The position numbers and the translations under genes were made by a program. A stretch of DNA of 64,000 nt, from NCBI GenBank assembly GCA_033344775.1, contig JAWPMT010000005.1, forward strand, positions 620,001-684,000, written 5' to 3'. The stretch's first letter is position 1. Each line of letters begins with the position of its first letter. Source of the stretch: Cytophagales bacterium. GTDB taxonomy: Bacteria > Bacteroidota > Bacteroidia > Cytophagales > Cyclobacteriaceae. Positions 52,977 through 61,103 of the stretch are shown piece by piece. Below the pieces are notes generated by a model, which worked only from the letters and a program-made list of their open reading frames with translations, was not told the DNA's origin and made no database searches.

Positions 52977-53542
52977 CAGTTGTCACTCACCCTCCCCGAT
53001 GAAATAGATGGTACAACCTCTTTGACTTCTGCAGAATCAAATACCACAAGACGCATTCGGTAGAGAACCGAGGGCACATATTTGGCTCCCAGTCTACTCC
53101 AAAGCTGGCTTGATTCATGATAATCCAGGTCAAGGACTGAAAGGCTTAACTTCTGCACCCCCTCCGGCAATCCGCTGCTATTCGAGGAATCGTAAAAATG
53201 ATTGGATTGAAAGAAAGCAATCGTATCCGAAAGCAACTTCAGTGATTCCTCGTACTTATTGGCACTCGCCGAAAACAGCAGATCTACGTTGAAGGTCAAT
53301 GGGGATGGTACTCGATTGAACTGCTCGCCATTGGAAACTTTTCCATGTTGATTGAACAGGGAATATTCAATGTTCATATGGGCCAGGGAAATGAGCAGTT
53401 TGTCCGAAAATTCGGGATCACTCCCCGCCTGGACACCCGCTACATTAGCCACAATCGCCTTATCTTCCGCCCAACGTGAGGTATTTCGGAAATAGGCGTT
53501 GAGTTTGTTCCTGACAAATTGTATCGTTGAAAAAAGTATCAA
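52976..53542 (-). CDS. DUF4255 / Pvc16-type tail cap (tube terminator) protein (Cis16)
   Basis: A 188-residue protein, first of the CIS operon. Its features are the DUF4255 pattern: FSTIQFVRNKLNAYFRN at the start, LLISLAHMNIEYSLFNQ, the long FNVDLLFSASANKYEESLKLLSDTIAFFQSNHF, then LWSRLGAKYVPSVLYRMRLVVFDS. In Afp and PVC the homologue (Afp16) caps the tube/sheath end and fixes particle length. The start is a TTG at 53542; no ATG is available upstream in frame before the AT-rich promoter region. Confidence 0.88.
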   Translation of the reverse strand: MILFSTIQFVRNKLNAYFRNTSRWAEDKAIVANVAGVQAGSDPEFSDKLLISLAHMNIEYSLFNQHGKVSNGEQFNRVPSPLTFNVDLLFSASANKYEESLKLLSDTIAFFQSNHFYDSSNSSGLPEGVQKLSLSVLDLDYHESSQLWSRLGAKYVPSVLYRMRLVVFDSAEVKEVVPSISSGRVSDN

Positions 53543-53884
53543 AAACGAGTGAGTCTAAATGCTGATTATTGTGTGTAGATAAATATATCCCGAGTACCAT
53601 TATCAGTCAATATAAAAGACATAATAAACCATTAATTATTAGATATATTAATAATTTTATTAAAAAAATACAATAAATGCAAATCATTCACATTAAACGG
53701 CACACGTTTTATGTTTCTCATTCACTGATAGATACGTTATGTCATTTGATGCATTAATTGAGGAGAACGGAAAGTAGGTATTAGCAAATCAGTGTATTGT
53801 TAAAAAATGCCTGGGATTTCCTTAGTCTGATTTGTTATTTCGGAAATATAGGGACAATTTTCTTCAGTACTTTGAGATTACCTG
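53543..53884. other. AT-rich divergent regulatory region upstream of the CIS operon
   Basis: A 342-base region separating the leftward CIS operon from a rightward nuclease gene. The section about 53575-53700 is exceptionally AT-rich compared with the rest of the window. It contains an 8-bp inverted repeat, AATTATTA (53634-53641) and TAATAATT (53649-53656), separated by 7 bases. No clear TTTG/TAnnTTTG promoter was resolved and no gene is apparent. The main CIS promoter is expected here because no gap downstream in the operon exceeds 81 bases. Confidence 0.55.
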
Positions 53885-54730
53885 ATGAAACTGCGGATCA
53901 CTTTCTTCCTGCTTCTTATTTCAGCTCATATGGCCTGCCTTGCTCAGATTAGTGTCATGACTTACAACATTCGATATGACACTCCTAATGATGGCGAAAA
54001 CTGGTGGGAAAACAGAAAGCAGGATGTGACCGATTTGATCCTTCGCTATCGTCCGGACTTCATGGGCATTCAGGAAGGACTCGACCATCAGGTAACTTAT
54101 CTGGACCAGATTTTAGAGGAGTATGCATTTGTAGGAATTGGACGTGATGGAGCAGGTATCACCAGCGAATATACCGCCATCTTTTTCGACACGACTAAAT
54201 ACAAATTGATTGAATCAAAAACCTTCTGGCTCTCTCCTACCCCTGATCAAGTATCGCGTGGTTGGGACGCAGCGCTCAACAGGATTACTACCTATGCTAG
54301 ATTTGAAGCACGAGCTTCAGCAGAACAATTTCACGTTTTTAATGCCCACTTTGATCACATAGGAGTAGAGGCCAGAGAAAGATCTGCTCAATTGATTCTG
54401 GAGCAAATCAGCCAATGGAACCTGCTCGATGAACAACTCATTGTCATGGGAGATTTCAATAGTACACCTGAGAGCAAACCCATCAAAACTTTTAATGAAT
54501 CTCTTGTTGATACTCGTCTCGTTTCAGGCAATAGATCATTCGGTCCGGAAGGCACATTCAATGCCTTTGATAAGGATGCAGAACTGACAGACAGAATTGA
54601 CTTTGTCTTTGTCAAGAACATCAAGGTGCTCCGACAAAGACATATTGACGACTTGCGACCAAATATGCTTTGGCCTTCTGATCATTTACCCGTCTTCTCC
54701 GAACTGGAAAAACTAAAAAGCCGCCCCTAG
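53885..54730 (+). CDS. Secreted endonuclease/exonuclease/phosphatase-family protein
   Basis: A 281-residue protein with a signal peptide (about 1-21, ending CLAQ) and a complete EEP (DNase I/Mg2+-dependent phosphodiesterase) domain: ISVMTYNIRYDTPNDGENWW, FMGIQEG (metal-binding Glu), HVFNAHFDHIGVEAR (catalytic His), LIVMGDFNSTPESKP and a terminal WPSDHLPVFSEL. Members act as nucleases, lipid phosphatases or sphingomyelinases; the RYDTPNDGENWWENRK form is common for secreted carbohydrate- or phospho-diester-active Bacteroidota proteins. The substrate is uncertain. Confidence 0.88.
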   Translation: MKLRITFFLLLISAHMACLAQISVMTYNIRYDTPNDGENWWENRKQDVTDLILRYRPDFMGIQEGLDHQVTYLDQILEEYAFVGIGRDGAGITSEYTAIFFDTTKYKLIESKTFWLSPTPDQVSRGWDAALNRITTYARFEARASAEQFHVFNAHFDHIGVEARERSAQLILEQISQWNLLDEQLIVMGDFNSTPESKPIKTFNESLVDTRLVSGNRSFGPEGTFNAFDKDAELTDRIDFVFVKNIKVLRQRHIDDLRPNMLWPSDHLPVFSELEKLKSRP

Positions 54731-54917
54731 GAACAACCTAATTCTATGACCTAATTCTCATCGTTTTACCCACAATATCAGGTATTTACATTTACACATA
54801 GTGTATGCTTGTCTGTGTTATCAAATCATTAGATTCCTTCACACTTTGGTAACCTTCAGGAAATAATAGAAACTACCTGTTTCCGCAATTTTGCATAAAC
54901 CTAAAATCACTTGAATC

Positions 54918-57900
54918 ATGAGAAAAACCTTGCTTAATTTATTAGCAATTGGTCTCTTCTTTCCTTTATGGAGTCAACAAGTATTTATCAATGAAATCCA
55001 CTATGATAATGCAGGTTCTGACCTCAATGAGGGAGTTGAAATTGCGGGTCCTGCGGGAACCGACCTATCCACCTATTCCCTGGTAGCCTACAATGGGAAT
55101 GGTGGCGCCGACTACAATACTATCAACCTTTCCGGGGTGATTTCCGATCAGCAAAATGGCTTCGGAACCACTTTCGTCGCGATCTCTGGCCTACAAAATG
55201 GAGCTCCTGACGGCATAGCCCTGTTTGATGGTACTGCTGTCGTACAGTTCTTAAGCTACGAAGGCGCATTTACAGGCGTTGGCGGAGTTGCCGACGGGAT
55301 CACGAGTACCGATATTGGCATTGCTGAAGATGGCGGAACTGCCGTAGGCACTTCCCTACAGTTGGCAGGACAAGGAATTGTCTTTTCGGATTTCACCTGG
55401 GAAAGCGGTACGAGTACCTATGATGCGGTCAACAATAACCAGACCCTTGGAAATGCTACTCCGGTAGTGTTCATCAACGAGCTCCATTACGATAATGCAA
55501 GCTCTGACGTAAATGAAGGTGTAGAGTTAGCTGGAACAGCAGGAACGGATCTGACTGGCTGGACACTTCAGCCCTACAATGGCAGTAATGGAACTGCCTA
55601 TTCTGCGACTAGCCTATCCGGAAACTTCACTGATCAGGACAATGGCTTTGGATTCATTTTCTTTGCTATTTCCGGCTTGCAAAACGGCGCTCCTGATGGC
55701 GTTGCCTTAGTAGATGACCAGGGAGCAGTTGTTCAATTCCTCAGCTATGAGGGATCATTCACAGCGACTAATGGACCTGCCAGCGGATTGACCAGTGAAG
55801 ACATTGGCATCAGCGAAACGGGCTCTACTCCAGTTGGAGAATCTTTACAATTGACTGGTGCTGGCACAGCATTTGCTGATTTCACCTGGACTATTGCGGT
55901 TAGCACTTATAATGCATTGAACGATGGCCAAAGCTTTGGTAGTGGAGGTCCTGATCCTGATCCCGATCCGGCAACAGGTATTGCGTTCATCAATGAGATC
56001 CATTATGACAATTCAAGTACAGATGTAAACGAGGGCGTTGAAATCGCGGGAACCGCAGGCCTGGACCTGACCGGATGGACGATACAACCTTATAATGGAA
56101 ACGGTGGTGCACCATACTCAGCAACTAATCTGTCAGGCACGATCCCAGATCAGCAAGCAGGATTTGGAACCATACTCTTTGCCATTTCAGGCTTACAAAA
56201 TGGCGCTCCTGATGGGATCGCGCTTATTAATGGCGAAGGTGCAGTTGTAGAATTCCTGAGCTATGAAGGAAGTTTTACTGCCGTTGGCGGAGCAGCAGAC
56301 GGCACCACGAGTACCGATATCGGCGTGGCAGAAACCAGCAGCACACCAGCAGGCTTTTCACTTCAGTTGACCGGAACAGGCTCTGTGTCTGCTGACTTCA
56401 CCTGGGCTGCTGCAGCAACGAGTACGTATGATGCCATCAACAATGGCCAGACATTTGTTTCACCTGTTCCTGTGGTTTTCATCAACGAGATCCACTATGA
56501 CAATGCCAGCACGGATGTAGGTGAAGGCGTTGAAATTGCAGGAACTGCAGGGACGGACCTGACTGGCTACACCCTTGAGTTTTACAATGGCAATGGCGGT
56601 GCAGTATACAATGTGACCAATCTTTCCGGAACATTACCCGATCAGGATAATGGTTTCGGTACACTTTCATTTGCGGTCGCTGGTATTCAAAATGGCGCCC
56701 CTGACGGTGTTGCCTTGTCGGACCCTGATGGTATGCTCATCGAATTCCTGAGCTATGAAGGAAGTTTTATTGGCTCAGGTGGTAATGCAGATGGTGTGAC
56801 CAGTACTGATATCGGAGTAGTTGAAACAAGTAGCACTCCAGCTGGTTTCTCGTTACAACTGACAGGTACCGGATCACAAGCCGCGGACTTTATCTGGTCC
56901 GCTCCTATCGCTGCTACTTTTGATGCCATCAATACTGGACAAAGTTTTGGTGGTGTGATAGAACCTCCGACTCCAACTTCGGATACCGTAACCGTAGCAC
57001 AAGCACGCGCACTGCCTCAAGGTAATGCAGTAGTGGTACTGGCAACCCTCACCGCGGCTGATCAATTTGGCGGACCAGCTTACTTGCAAGACTCTACCGC
57101 AGGCATTGCTTTATTTGACTCACAAGTACACGGTGATGGAAACTTCCAAATTGGCGATCAACTTTGGATCACAGGGGCGATCGGCGCATTCAACAACCAG
57201 ATCCAGTTGGTGAATGTAGATACTGCCGTATTGGTGGGCAACAGCCCTGTCACTCCAACGGCTGCTACAGTGGCTGACTTGATCAATCTGGAAGGTCAGT
57301 TAGTTACCCTTGACCTGACTTTTGACACGCAACAAGGCTTATTGTATCCTAATTCGAATTATGGCACTTCCGACAATACCGGAGCTGTGGATGTTAGAAT
57401 AGATGCGGATGTAGACCTGGTTGGCAGACTGATCCCAACGGGAGTGACTAGTGTCACTGGTGTGGTAGGCCGATTCCAAACTAGCCTACAGATCCTGCCT
57501 CGTTTCCAATCTGACATCCCCGACGCTGGCGAGTTCGTACCTGCCGGATCAGACATTCCTTTCAATGAAACTTTGGACATTGCCACCTGGAATATGGAGT
57601 TTTTCGGAACCACCATTAGCAATTTCGGTCCTTCTGACATCACTTCGCAACGGGACAATGCAGTGACCCTCATCCAGAACCTCAATGCGGATATCATTGC
57701 CGTACAGGAAGTTTCTGAAGAGGCCATTTTGGACGAAGCATTGACGATGCTGCCCCAATATCAGCGGGTATGTTCGCCAGTATTTTCACGTTCATTTCAG
57801 GCACCAGACCCCAACAATCCATTCCCCCCTCAAAAGCTTTGCTACTTGTATGATACGACAGTAGTAGATTTTGTGGCAGATCGGGTAGTTTTCGATCAAT

Positions 57901-59123
57901 TCTATACCGATGCCAGAACTGGCCTGATCAGCGACCTGGATGATCATCCCGGATCAAGTGGCGCGCAATCCTTCTGGTCCAGTGGACGACTGCCTTACTT
58001 ATTGGAAGTGGACGCGACCGTAAACGGCGTAACCGAAAGGATTACATTAGTCAACATCCATGCTAAGTCTGGTTCCAGTACCAATGACCTGGCACGAAGA
58101 GTGTATGATAATGGTGTATTGAAGGATACACTTGACGCCATGTATGGTAATGACAACCTGATCCTTTTAGGTGATTACAATGATGATGTGGACGAATCTA
58201 TCGGAGGTGGCCCTTCTTCGTATCAGGTATTCCTCGATGACACGACCAACTACAATGCCCCTACTGGTTCGCTAAGTCTAGCTGGTTTCCGTTCATTCGT
58301 ATTTTCCGACAACATGATCGATCACATTGCTATCTCGGACGAATTGTTTGACCTGGCCATTGACGGATCGGAGCAGACGTTCATCCCATTCAATCTCATC
58401 GATAATTATGCCAACACGACTTCTGATCACCTTCCAGTAATCCTAAGGTTTGATTTGGGAGACCCTATCCCTCCACTAGTTGTGACGAGCGGTGAAGCGC
58501 AAACGGTACTTGCTGGCTATGAGCCGGAAGCCACGGCAACACTGGAAGTTGACATAGCGGGGGGTTTAGCTCCGTTCAGCTACGCATGGAGCACAGGTGA
58601 AACTACCGCAAGCATCAACGTAACACCTGATGTAACCACCACCTATACCGTAACTGTATCGGATGGTAGTGGTCAAGTCGTAAATCATGAAATTGTTGTA
58701 AATGCGAAGGATGTTCGTTGCACCAAGTGGGGTAAACCTGGTGTTAAAATGTGCTTTAAAGGTCGTGACATCTGTGTGAAGGAATTTGCAGTTGAGTGGT
58801 TCCGTAGCCAGGGAGCGATTGTGGGCGATTGTGATTGTGCGGAGAATATTGAGATCGTTACCACCTCCGTATCGGTTTATCCTAATCCTTTCCTAAATGA
58901 GTTAAGCATCAGCGTGGAAGCAGGGGCAGACAGTGACTTACAGATCACAGTAACCAACTTCCATGGACGTCAGGTACTTGATGAAACCGTGAGTGTCGTT
59001 GTTGGTGATAACCCCTTCACTTTTGACCTGACCGGTGAAAGAAGAGGTTACTACGTACTCCGGGTGATCAATCCATCGACTGGTGTGGTCGAAAAAGTAA
59101 AGAGATTGATCAAAAGGAGATAG
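54918..59123 (+). CDS. Secreted multidomain nuclease with four LTD-like repeats and T9SS sorting domain
   Basis: A 1401-residue exported protein with a signal peptide (1-19, ending WSQ). Four tandem repeats of 162-172 residues start at about 22, 184, 356 and 520, each opening V/A-F-I-N-E-x-H-Y-D-N; they resemble lamin-tail (LTD) domains of extracellular nucleases. A beta-barrel OB/DUF5689-like region covers about 695-870. An EEP nuclease domain covers about 885-1175 (LDIATWNMEFFG, IIAVQEVSE, LVNIHAKS, LLGDYNDDVD, TTSDHLPVILRF). Next come a PKD/Ig-like segment (about 1190-1265), a Cys-rich linker (1270-1315) and a type A T9SS sorting domain (last about 85 residues, VSVYPNPFLNELSI). It is probably released or surface-bound and degrades extracellular DNA. 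Confidence 0.9.
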   Translation: MRKTLLNLLAIGLFFPLWSQQVFINEIHYDNAGSDLNEGVEIAGPAGTDLSTYSLVAYNGNGGADYNTINLSGVISDQQNGFGTTFVAISGLQNGAPDGIALFDGTAVVQFLSYEGAFTGVGGVADGITSTDIGIAEDGGTAVGTSLQLAGQGIVFSDFTWESGTSTYDAVNNNQTLGNATPVVFINELHYDNASSDVNEGVELAGTAGTDLTGWTLQPYNGSNGTAYSATSLSGNFTDQDNGFGFIFFAISGLQNGAPDGVALVDDQGAVVQFLSYEGSFTATNGPASGLTSEDIGISETGSTPVGESLQLTGAGTAFADFTWTIAVSTYNALNDGQSFGSGGPDPDPDPATGIAFINEIHYDNSSTDVNEGVEIAGTAGLDLTGWTIQPYNGNGGAPYSATNLSGTIPDQQAGFGTILFAISGLQNGAPDGIALINGEGAVVEFLSYEGSFTAVGGAADGTTSTDIGVAETSSTPAGFSLQLTGTGSVSADFTWAAAATSTYDAINNGQTFVSPVPVVFINEIHYDNASTDVGEGVEIAGTAGTDLTGYTLEFYNGNGGAVYNVTNLSGTLPDQDNGFGTLSFAVAGIQNGAPDGVALSDPDGMLIEFLSYEGSFIGSGGNADGVTSTDIGVVETSSTPAGFSLQLTGTGSQAADFIWSAPIAATFDAINTGQSFGGVIEPPTPTSDTVTVAQARALPQGNAVVVLATLTAADQFGGPAYLQDSTAGIALFDSQVHGDGNFQIGDQLWITGAIGAFNNQIQLVNVDTAVLVGNSPVTPTAATVADLINLEGQLVTLDLTFDTQQGLLYPNSNYGTSDNTGAVDVRIDADVDLVGRLIPTGVTSVTGVVGRFQTSLQILPRFQSDIPDAGEFVPAGSDIPFNETLDIATWNMEFFGTTISNFGPSDITSQRDNAVTLIQNLNADIIAVQEVSEEAILDEALTMLPQYQRVCSPVFSRSFQAPDPNNPFPPQKLCYLYDTTVVDFVADRVVFDQFYTDARTGLISDLDDHPGSSGAQSFWSSGRLPYLLEVDATVNGVTERITLVNIHAKSGSSTNDLARRVYDNGVLKDTLDAMYGNDNLILLGDYNDDVDESIGGGPSSYQVFLDDTTNYNAPTGSLSLAGFRSFVFSDNMIDHIAISDELFDLAIDGSEQTFIPFNLIDNYANTTSDHLPVILRFDLGDPIPPLVVTSGEAQTVLAGYEPEATATLEVDIAGGLAPFSYAWSTGETTASINVTPDVTTTYTVTVSDGSGQVVNHEIVVNAKDVRCTKWGKPGVKMCFKGRDICVKEFAVEWFRSQGAIVGDCDCAENIEIVTTSVSVYPNPFLNELSISVEAGADSDLQITVTNFHGRQVLDETVSVVVGDNPFTFDLTGERRGYYVLRVINPSTGVVEKVKRLIKRR
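54981..56960 (+). repeat. Four tandem in-gene repeats (LTD-like units)
   Basis: Direct repeats inside the nuclease gene start at 54981, 55467, 55983 and 56475, giving periods of 486, 516 and 492 bases. All copies share the codons for F-I-N-E-[IL]-H-Y-D-N, L-Q-N-G-A-P-D-G and E-F-L-S-Y-E-G or Q-F-L-S-Y-E-G. Nucleotide identity is high enough to see by eye but the copies are diverged, so duplication is not very recent. Confidence 0.85.
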
Positions 59124-59143
59124 ACCGATCAACTCTAAAAAAG

Positions 59144-59178
59144 AAAAGGGCTACTCCAATGAGGAGTAGCCCTTTTTT
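59144..59178. terminator. Strong bidirectional intrinsic terminator
   Basis: AAAAGGGCTACTCC (59144-59157) pairs perfectly with GGAGTAGCCCTTTT (59163-59176) over a 5-base loop, with A-run and T-run flanks. It serves both the rightward nuclease gene (ends 59123) and the leftward DUF2911 gene (ends 59200). Confidence 0.92.
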
Positions 59179-59199
59179 AATCTTAAAAAGCTGAAAAGC

Positions 59200-60072
59200 T
59201 TATTTTCCTTTGATCTCTTTGATCAGGTCTTCGTTTCTTTTCACGTAGCCAAAATCGTTTCCTTCACCACGAGCTTTCGCCTTAGCCATAGAATCTTCAG
59301 CGGCAGCGATCGCTTCTTTGTCTTTGCCAAGCATAGATAAGATGCGGGCCTTTGTGTGTACATTCCAGAATTGCGCACTGTTGTTTCCAACTGCCAGGTA
59401 AGCATTTACCCACTCCAACGCCTTATTAAGATCTTTACCTGCAGAGACGTAGTAGTTAGCGGCTTGCATGTAGTTCCCTGGATTCACCTGAGTTTTCTCA
59501 GCAATCTCTTTCATTACTGCCTCATCGAAATCCACCGTCACAGGCACATTCCACATCACATTCGCCCAGGCAAACTGAATGTCCGCTGAGATATTGTCCT
59601 CACTGATGTTCGCAATCTGGAAAGTCAGTCGCTCTACCGTCCATGCCGTTTCAATAGGTTTTACGGTTACTTTAGCCGCTACCATGTCTTCATTGTAGTT
59701 AGTCATGTTGCCACCGATCATCTCAGTGATGAACATTACTTCCCACTCGTCTTTTCCAGGACGAGATACAATTTGATAATCTCCGGCCTTTACATCCTGA
59801 CCACCGATTTTTAAATCTGTGCTGAATGATACAATAGATCCGCTGTTGGCTCCAGTACGCCATACCACACCATATTGCTCCAGGAACTGATCTCCTGATC
59901 CAAAGATCTTTCTTCCTTTCACACCAGGTCTGAAATAATCGATTTTGATATCCGTCAATCCAACGGTGCTGCTTACAGAACCAGCAGGACTAGGAATAGG
60001 GGTGTTGATCTGCGCTTCGGCGATAAACATGATGCCCGTTAATAAAAGCGCTGATAGTAGTGATTTTCTCAT
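59200..60072 (-). CDS. DUF2911 domain-containing exported protein
   Basis: A 290-residue protein with a signal peptide (1-20, ending EAQ). The DUF2911 domain (about 25-180) is recognisable from SPAGSVSSTVGLTDIKIDYFRPGVKGRKIFG, then VWRTGANSGSIVSFSTDLKIGGQDVKAGDYQIVSRPGKDEWEVMF. The C-terminal about 90 residues form TPR-like helices (YVSAGKDLNKALEWVNAYL, then AKARILSMLGKDKEAIAAAEDSMAKAKARG). The family is abundant in Bacteroidota and its function is unknown. Confidence 0.92.
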   Translation of the reverse strand: MRKSLLSALLLTGIMFIAEAQINTPIPSPAGSVSSTVGLTDIKIDYFRPGVKGRKIFGSGDQFLEQYGVVWRTGANSGSIVSFSTDLKIGGQDVKAGDYQIVSRPGKDEWEVMFITEMIGGNMTNYNEDMVAAKVTVKPIETAWTVERLTFQIANISEDNISADIQFAWANVMWNVPVTVDFDEAVMKEIAEKTQVNPGNYMQAANYYVSAGKDLNKALEWVNAYLAVGNNSAQFWNVHTKARILSMLGKDKEAIAAAEDSMAKAKARGEGNDFGYVKRNEDLIKEIKGK

Positions 60073-60365
60073 TTCTTTAAAAATATGAATTATGGTTAAG
60101 TTCCGTCTTCAGTTACGGAAAATTACATGTTTTGGTTGGACCCAACACAAAGCGCGTTTATTAAGTGGTCAAATGGTGCGTTCGAGACCATTTCTCATCG
60201 GACAAAAGGGAATAGGACGAAAAAAATCCCCAAATAACATTTTTATGACGCATTGGTGACATCTCATGACACAGGTTTACCGGGCAATGACAAACCTGGC
60301 GCCAAACCCGCGTTAGAGACTACCATAAGGTTAAAAACTCAAAATTCACTCAAAATAAAAAACTC

Positions 60366-60707
60366 ATGAAAAGCTCAATCACATTCTTCTTCGCTCTTAT
60401 GTTAATGGTAGGAACTGCATTTGCCAATACTGGTGAAAACGGGAAGGCCATCAATAATGGAAAAATCACCGTCATCAAATGGAAGTCTCAGATTCACCGA
60501 TTGTTCTACGAAGGCACGGACCAAAAAGTAAAAGTCCGGGTGCTGGATGCAGATGGCAATGAAATCTGGAATGACAAAATCAACAACCCTCAGAAAGGTT
60601 TTGCATTGCCACTGAACTTCAAAAAACAAGAAGCTGGCACTTACAGTGTAGAGGTCAGAGACAGCAAAGTGACCTACATTCAAGAAATTCAAGTAACCGA
60701 CGAATAA
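60366..60707 (+). CDS. Small secreted beta-sandwich-like protein
   Basis: A 113-residue protein with a clear signal peptide (1-20, ending AFA). The mature part of about 90 residues alternates beta strands, including VKVRVLDADGNEIWNDKI and PLNFKKQEAGTYSVEVRDSK. That resembles a DUF3244-like or T9SS-tail-like fold, but without a YPNP motif. It is a likely periplasmic or surface protein of unknown role. It is preceded by a 293-base non-coding spacer that contains CAGGTTT/AAACCTG (60272-60298) about 70 bases upstream. Confidence 0.65.
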   Translation: MKSSITFFFALMLMVGTAFANTGENGKAINNGKITVIKWKSQIHRLFYEGTDQKVKVRVLDADGNEIWNDKINNPQKGFALPLNFKKQEAGTYSVEVRDSKVTYIQEIQVTDE

Positions 60708-61103
60708 ATTACCAATTAATTAACAAACCATTTAAATCATTATCAATTCAATAACCTAATTAAAGGTTTGTGATAAATAATTTAATCGGTACTTTGCATT
60801 AATAACTTCTTCATACTATTACAAAGCCTCCTGACATTAGTCGGGAGTTTTTGTTTGTGGCTTATAGAAACCAAAACCACTAATTCACAATTAATTCCTC
60901 AATATTCTTTCTGAAAAAGAATATACCGCTTCTATAATAAGAAGACCGATTATACTTTCATTCACAGCTCGTTGAAGCATAATTTCACCCATTTTTCACC
61001 CTCGTTACATCTTTTTACATTCATTGACTGGGGGATGACCCCTGCGCTTTTTGCACTGCGTAATATTGAGGAGAATTCGATGTAAAACTATATTGCAGAA
61101 GAA
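60708..61103. other. Intergenic region with terminator
   Basis: A 396-base AT-rich region with no gene. It contains a promoter-like pair, TTTG (60767-60770) and GTACTTTG (60789-60796), 18 bases apart, and the terminator hairpin at 60828-60852. The rest (60860-61103) has no recognised structure and should contain the promoter of the next gene. Confidence 0.5.
60828..60852 (+). terminator. Intrinsic terminator
   Basis: CTCCTGAC (60828-60835) pairs with GTCGGGAG (60840-60847), one T-G wobble, with a 4-base loop, then TTTTT. It lies about 120 bases after the stop of the small secreted protein gene. Confidence 0.8.

Noticed and set aside
34072-53542. Classical type VI secretion system or prophage
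   Set aside because: No TssB/C pair, TssJ/L/M, TssK, ClpV, terminase, portal, capsid, lysis or integrase genes are present, whereas DUF4255 and the CIS tape-measure protein are typical of eCIS-type loci.
53885-54730. EEP-family protein as CIS cargo effector
   Set aside because: It carries a normal signal peptide and is divergently transcribed. CIS cargo is loaded from the cytoplasm, so exported proteins are poor candidates.
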